NCBI GenBank assembly: GCA_963691655.1
Contig: OY829326.1
Location: 57,653,776 to 57,717,775 of the forward strand
Source of the DNA: Toxonevra muliebris
Taxonomy: Eukaryota > Arthropoda > Insecta > Diptera > Pallopteridae
DNA length: 64,000 nt
Reading direction: 5' to 3'
The translations under genes and the position numbers were made by a program. Each line of letters begins with the position of its first letter. Position 1 is the first letter of the stretch. Below, piece after piece: positions 59,690 to 64,000 of this stretch. The notes under the pieces are model-generated. The model was not told where the DNA came from. It worked only from the letters and a program-made list of their open reading frames with translations, and made no database searches.

Positions 59690-60450
59690 TTTTTTTCAAG
59701 TTTTAAGCTGAGTTCAACGTTGAATTTATTTTTATTTCATTTTCAAGTTTAGAAGTGAAATAAAGGATTCAGATCTAAGTGAAACTTAAATTATTTTATG
59801 AAATAAACTAAATGTTTTTAATTTGTTCTTCTGTCCAAAGTTTAAAGAATTTTTTTTCGATTTCAATCGGGTTCAGGTCTGAACTATTTTTAAAATTTAG
59901 TAAAGAACTCATATTAATTTTTTTTTTGTTTTAGTGCAAAAGTCAAGACTTACTTAACTCATGCGTCAATTATATTGTGAATTCAGACTTGAATAATTTA
60001 TTTTTTCATTAAGAGGTATTAAGTTTTTTTTTATTACGCTTACCGAAAAACAAAATGCTAAGATATGAAAATTACAAATTCAGGGTTAAATTTGATAGTA
60101 AAAAATGCACAACGGAAATCGCAAAAGAATTCAAGCTTATATAACCTATGATATAGACCAGAGTTTTGTTGTGTGATTTCAGTCCTGAAATATTTTGGAT
60201 TTTAGATATAGTTTAGGCATTGAATTATTGTTTCTGTTTCGAAGTTTAGGACTGATATTTTGTTATTTCAATACAGCTTTAAGTGCAAGAGATCTGAATT
60301 ATTTACACAATTCAGTACCAGTTTCAGGCTTGAGTTTTCTTTTGTGAATTTATATTTCATTTTCAATCCCTAAATCAGTTTTATGTGAAAGAACCTGAAT
60401 AATACAAGTACCTTTAATTCACAGTAAGCATTTTTGTACTTTTATTTAAA
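59690..60450. repeat. Degenerate array with 'TTCAGGTCTGAATTATTT'
   Basis: Variants recur near 59770, 59872, 59984, 60179, 60245, 60291, 60325 and 60390: ggttcaggtctgaactattt, 'gaattcagacttgaataattta', 'gatttcagtcctgaaatatttt', 'agtttaggactgatatttt'. Spacing is about 40 to 190 bases. No gene. Confidence 0.5.
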
Positions 60451-62980
60451 ATATTTTGATAACACTTCCAATTTTAAGAAGCAATTTCATTCTCAAGCTC
60501 ATTTATTTCTCAAACAAATTACTAATTGATAGCAAAACAAAAATTCATTTACAATTATTTTGTGAAAAATGTAACATTATTTTTCGTTTTAGCTAAATTT
60601 AATTTTAAACATGAAGTTAAACGCTTTATTAAATTTACAATTTGCAAACAAATTATTATTGTTTGAAGTATGCACTTGTATAAGTTGCCTGCCAAAGCTC
60701 ACTCACTCTACCATGGCTGCTATTTTCGCTGTCAAAATTTTTGAGAAAATTATGTAATTAAAATTGTTTTGCATGTATGGGTGTGTGCGTGAGTTTTGTA
60801 ACAGAAAATTTTTGTTTGGTTTCATATTAATTTTACTTTTTTTTTAGCTAGAGAGAAAAAGCTGTTTAACAATCTCCTCATTTTGTTATATATAATATAT
60901 TTTTTATATTATATTTTGTTTTTTTTTTTTTCTCTTTTGATAAATAAATTTACTAATTATAAAGCAGAGAAAAAAAAAATAATGAAAGAAAAAAATAATT
61001 ATATAAACTGGTATTTTTAAGGTTTACTATAACAAAAACTTATAATAGAATTGTGATGCCATATAAATACCTATAAATTTTAATTACAGAAATGTATATT
61101 TTGAATGAGTATGTATGTGTAAGAAAAGTTCTGAAACTGCTCTCTTTCATTTTCATTGCTTCTAGCTACCTTTTTTTGTTTTTAATATAAAACTTGCACT
61201 CATTTGCTGCTTCCGGTGCACTTTTTGAAATTCTTCTACATATGTATGTATTTGCTTTGCTTGGCCATAAATTTTATTTCTATTTCAGTTTTATATTTTT
61301 CGCAACTCACACACTTAAATAAATTATAATTTACAATTTCAACAATGATTTTGAATTATACGCAATAATAAAACTACGCGGCGCAATGTTATGCTACTGC
61401 CATACGACGCTGAACACATACACAAATACATGCTAGTCAGTGCAAGCGTGTGTGCGTTCGTGTGTTTGCGTATCTGAAAATCATTCAACCGCATCACTTT
61501 ACCCACTCATATGTAGCATACTATAAATTTTTACGAGTTCATTAGTGAGAAAAACACAAAAAAAAAAAATAACAGAAAAAAAACAATAACAACAAAATAC
61601 TTGAATGTGGCAACGTTGGCGCTATTGTTGGTTGCTGGTGGTGGCTGCCAATGATGCAATTTGCAATTTTAGCTGCTGTGATTTTTAACCCAGATTTCCC
61701 ATTGCATACACATACTTGAATATGTTCATATATGTATGTGGAAATTCAGACCCGCGAAAAATATTCCAGCAATTTTTGTTTTAGTTAGAAAACAAGCAAG
61801 AAATTTACTTGTTTTTCAATGGTTTGGTTTTTTTTTCATGGTTCTCCCTCAAGCGTTTTATGTACGTACGTGTGAGTGTGCGTATGTATGAGCTTTTACT
61901 GCATTATGCACACATCCAATTTTGAATTATGTATATATGTTTTTCTTCTTCTAACAAACTTCAATTCCCCAAATTGCTCTGTTTTTAGAAATTTCAAATG
62001 TAGCAGAAACTAACAGCGGCACCTACATAGCAGCAGTAGCAGCTAACAGTTTTATGACCTTAAGTACCCTCAATTCTTCTCGTATGTAGAGAAAGAAGGA
62101 ACAAATAATTGTTTTTTTTTTTTCTTATTGCGCGAATCCATAGAAATTTCAAATACAATTCCATTTCATTTCATTTTTCGTTTCAATATTGACTGTATTG
62201 CATTCTGTGTGTGGGGTTTTGTTTGTGTACAATTGGGCGCTCTAATATTTATTCTTAGAATAGTAGTGAACGGTAAAACTTGGCATTTAAACAAAACGTA
62301 TTATTTTAGTAAGCGAAAAAAAGAAAACATCAGACTTGCAAAAATATTATTAACTGCGAAAATGCACTGAAAGTATTTCTGGGCTTATTGGCAAATCATG
62401 CGCCAAAACTAATTATGTCTAAGTTTAATATTTGCGGTGTTTATAATCGTAGCATAGGTTTAGGTGCTTTATTAGTAAATTCAGGCGTAAACTCGTAATG
62501 GTTGTGATTTAGATATACGTGCAATATATGCATACAAAATTAATAAAATTTGATTTAAACCACGGATTAATGTAGGATTATAAGATGTAAATAAGTTTCG
62601 TAGTTTTTCTTATTTTTGGCAAGCAAAATGGACTTTATATTGTGTAGATAGATGCAGAAACCTTCTCATAAATTTCAGCCGTCATGTTTTTCGTTTAGTA
62701 ATGCAGATAAAAAAATAAAGAAAATTCTTACCACTTTCAAATCAAATCTAGAAAAGAGCCTTAGCTACATCTGATCTATTTATTTTTTTTAAGGCTTACG
62801 GTCAAACGAAATGTTTGTAGATTTTAACAATAACTTTTGTTTTTAACTTTTAAATTTTACCGAATCAAACTGAACAAAATTTAGCATAGTTAAAAAATAG
62901 CCAAAATCGGTATTTGTATCTTTCGGTTAAGATTTCTAGACAATCTGGCGTGGTAGCAAAAATCTATTACCAAATTTTGA
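60451..62980. other. Intron-like DNA, no gene
   Basis: AT-rich, with T-runs near 60840 and 60920-60932, A-runs near 61560-61590, GT-rich words at 61440-61475 and a poly-T at 62112-62123. Short open frames here (for example plus 62128-62370) show no family resemblance. Confidence 0.5.
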
Positions 62981-62982
62981 TA

Positions 62983-63002
62983 CAGTGGACAAAAATTAAT
63001 CA
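62983..63002 (+). mobile_element. Tc1-like left terminus (solo candidate)
   Basis: TA followed by CAGTGGACAAAAATTAATCA. Many Tc1-family elements insert at TA and start CAGTGG.CAAAA. No matching right terminus was found in the remaining 1 kb. Confidence 0.4.
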
Positions 63003-63586
63003 TTTCTCAGTAATTTCTTTTTAAATTTAAATTACGCAGGCTTAATTAATCTTCGATTTCAAAAAGCCGGTTTGATTTTCATGCATATCTTGTTCATTTA
63101 AAACTTATCTGGCTATCATGAAAACATCCCATACTTTTTAGACCAGCGCATTGGCCAAATAGAAGAAAATAAATTGTTAGCAGAAAATATAAAGTGCAAA
63201 GCTTGGATAATATATTGAAAAAAGATAAAAAGTGAAATAGATTTGTCCGCCTATTAAACATACTAGTTCTTCAATCTTTTCGGGATCTTAAGAAATTTAT
63301 TTTAAAAAGTTTCCATTGAACATCTTAGGATCAAGGGTGACCCAAAGCGAAGCTTAAACTCAAAAAAATTAAACAAAAATTTAAAAATATGAGAAATCAT
63401 GTTTGAGCGTTTGAAGTATTTGCATAAATGTTGTAAAAATTGTAAGCAATTGAAAATAGGTAAAAAAATTTTTTTTTTGGAAAAAAAAAAATGGATATAA
63501 ATTTTGATGTTTACCACATTGAAAATTTTTGAGCAATTATTAAACTTAAGATGAGTAGAAAAAATGCAAAGTGCACTGCCCAATTA

Positions 63587-63709
63587 AAAGGACAGCTCAA
63601 GTCAAAGTGGCGGTGCTTGCCGCAACCATACGTCGAAAAGCTTGCTTATATAATGAACTCGCGTTACCACCAACTTACTCAAAACTATGGTAACTGGACA
63701 CTATATTGA
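63587..63709 (+). pseudogene. Possible C-terminal end of a Tc1-like transposase
   Basis: The plus frame reads LKSKWRCLPQPYVEKLAYIM, then NSRYHQLTQNYGNWTLY and a stop. Tc1-family proteins usually end with W..IP...... LI.SMP.R...VI...G..T.Y, which fits the spacing. Only about 37 codons remain. It lies 600 bases right of a Tc1-like terminus and could be the other part of the same deletion derivative. Confidence 0.45.
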
Positions 63710-64000
63710 TAAGTCAACACATTGGGCAAAAAAAAAATTTTAAAAATAATGTGGGATATTTTTTTTGAATGGGGCATTTTTTGAAGGACTTAGGCCATAC
63801 ATGCTCTTGTTGAAAAGACTGTACATAAAAAAGTATTAATTTAGGAGGGGATGGAAAAACTTTGTTTTGTTATATGGGACTTGGAGCGATCTAATATATG
63901 TACAGATTTTTTTTTACCACAACTCCTTAGCTTAAAAGAAGTAAAAGATTTTAAGGGCACTTTTTAGATCCAATTATTGTATTGGGGTTACAAGGTACCG
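63710..64000. other. AT-rich end of window
   Basis: Nothing recognised; A- and T-runs only. The right end of the Tc1-like remnant, if it exists, was not found here. Confidence 0.4.

Noticed and set aside
1..64000. Search for tRNA B-box (GGTTCGAATCC-like), rRNA and CRISPR-like regularly spaced repeats.
   Set aside because: No convincing match; the only TTCGAACC word (near 45442) lies in the satellite array without an A-box or cloverleaf.

Overview
The window looks like AT-rich nuclear DNA of a higher (brachyceran) fly. The organism is inferred from the insect transposon families present (BEL/Pao, LOA-like and Jockey-like LINEs, Tc1 and piggyBac relatives), the many TATGTA/GT/AG simple repeats, and one recognisable host exon. 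No bacterial-style gene density, rRNA, tRNA or CRISPR array is visible. The species cannot be named from the sequence alone.

The only host coding sequence I can support is a 49-nt exon on the minus strand (48462-48510) with clean splice sites. It encodes MNRALQLKPAESESRS and matches the conserved 49-nt linker exon after RRM1 of CELF/Bruno RNA-binding proteins, with residues closest to the CELF3-6/bru3 branch. No flanking exon of that gene was found, so most or all of the rest is probably intron of this gene, which would be transcribed right to left. Very long introns are known for this gene family in flies.

Layout: 1-720, 12-bp-period degenerate array; 2304-3757, dead piggyBac-like element with TTAA target sites; 8735-10108, a 31-nt inverted repeat bracketing a possible element; 10.3-17.4 kb, three plus-strand LOA-like LINE 3' fragments among two degenerate repeat fields; 19.7-20.94 kb, a second 12-bp array inside inverted termini; 23.0-24.1 kb, degenerate repeats; 25.8-27.8 kb, a 17-bp minisatellite split by a BEL/Pao integrase fragment; 31.6-32.85 kb and 39.96-40.87 kb, two more motif arrays; 43.4-45.75 kb, a CCCTCTAGCGG array interrupted by a dimeric satellite; 45.93-46.78 kb, TTCG-rich palindromic repeats; 48.46 kb, the CELF exon; 50.1-50.5 kb, a third 12-bp array; 51.06-52.33 kb, Jockey-like LINE remnant (minus); 56.12-57.0 kb, Tc1-like transposase pseudogene (minus); 57.5-57.97 kb, a Cys-rich coding-like tract; 58.28-59.67 kb, a TTAA-flanked TIR element carrying a nested LINE 3' end; 59.7-60.45 kb, another degenerate array; 63.0-63.7 kb, Tc1-like remnants.

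The mobile-element genes are all broken by frameshifts, stops, truncation or catalytic changes, so none is expected to be active. The most unusual property is the number of different, strongly diverged short-period arrays in one intron-sized stretch. Two show evidence of an active history: a dimeric higher-order satellite, and an array enclosed by transposon-like inverted ends. I found no new multi-gene system.
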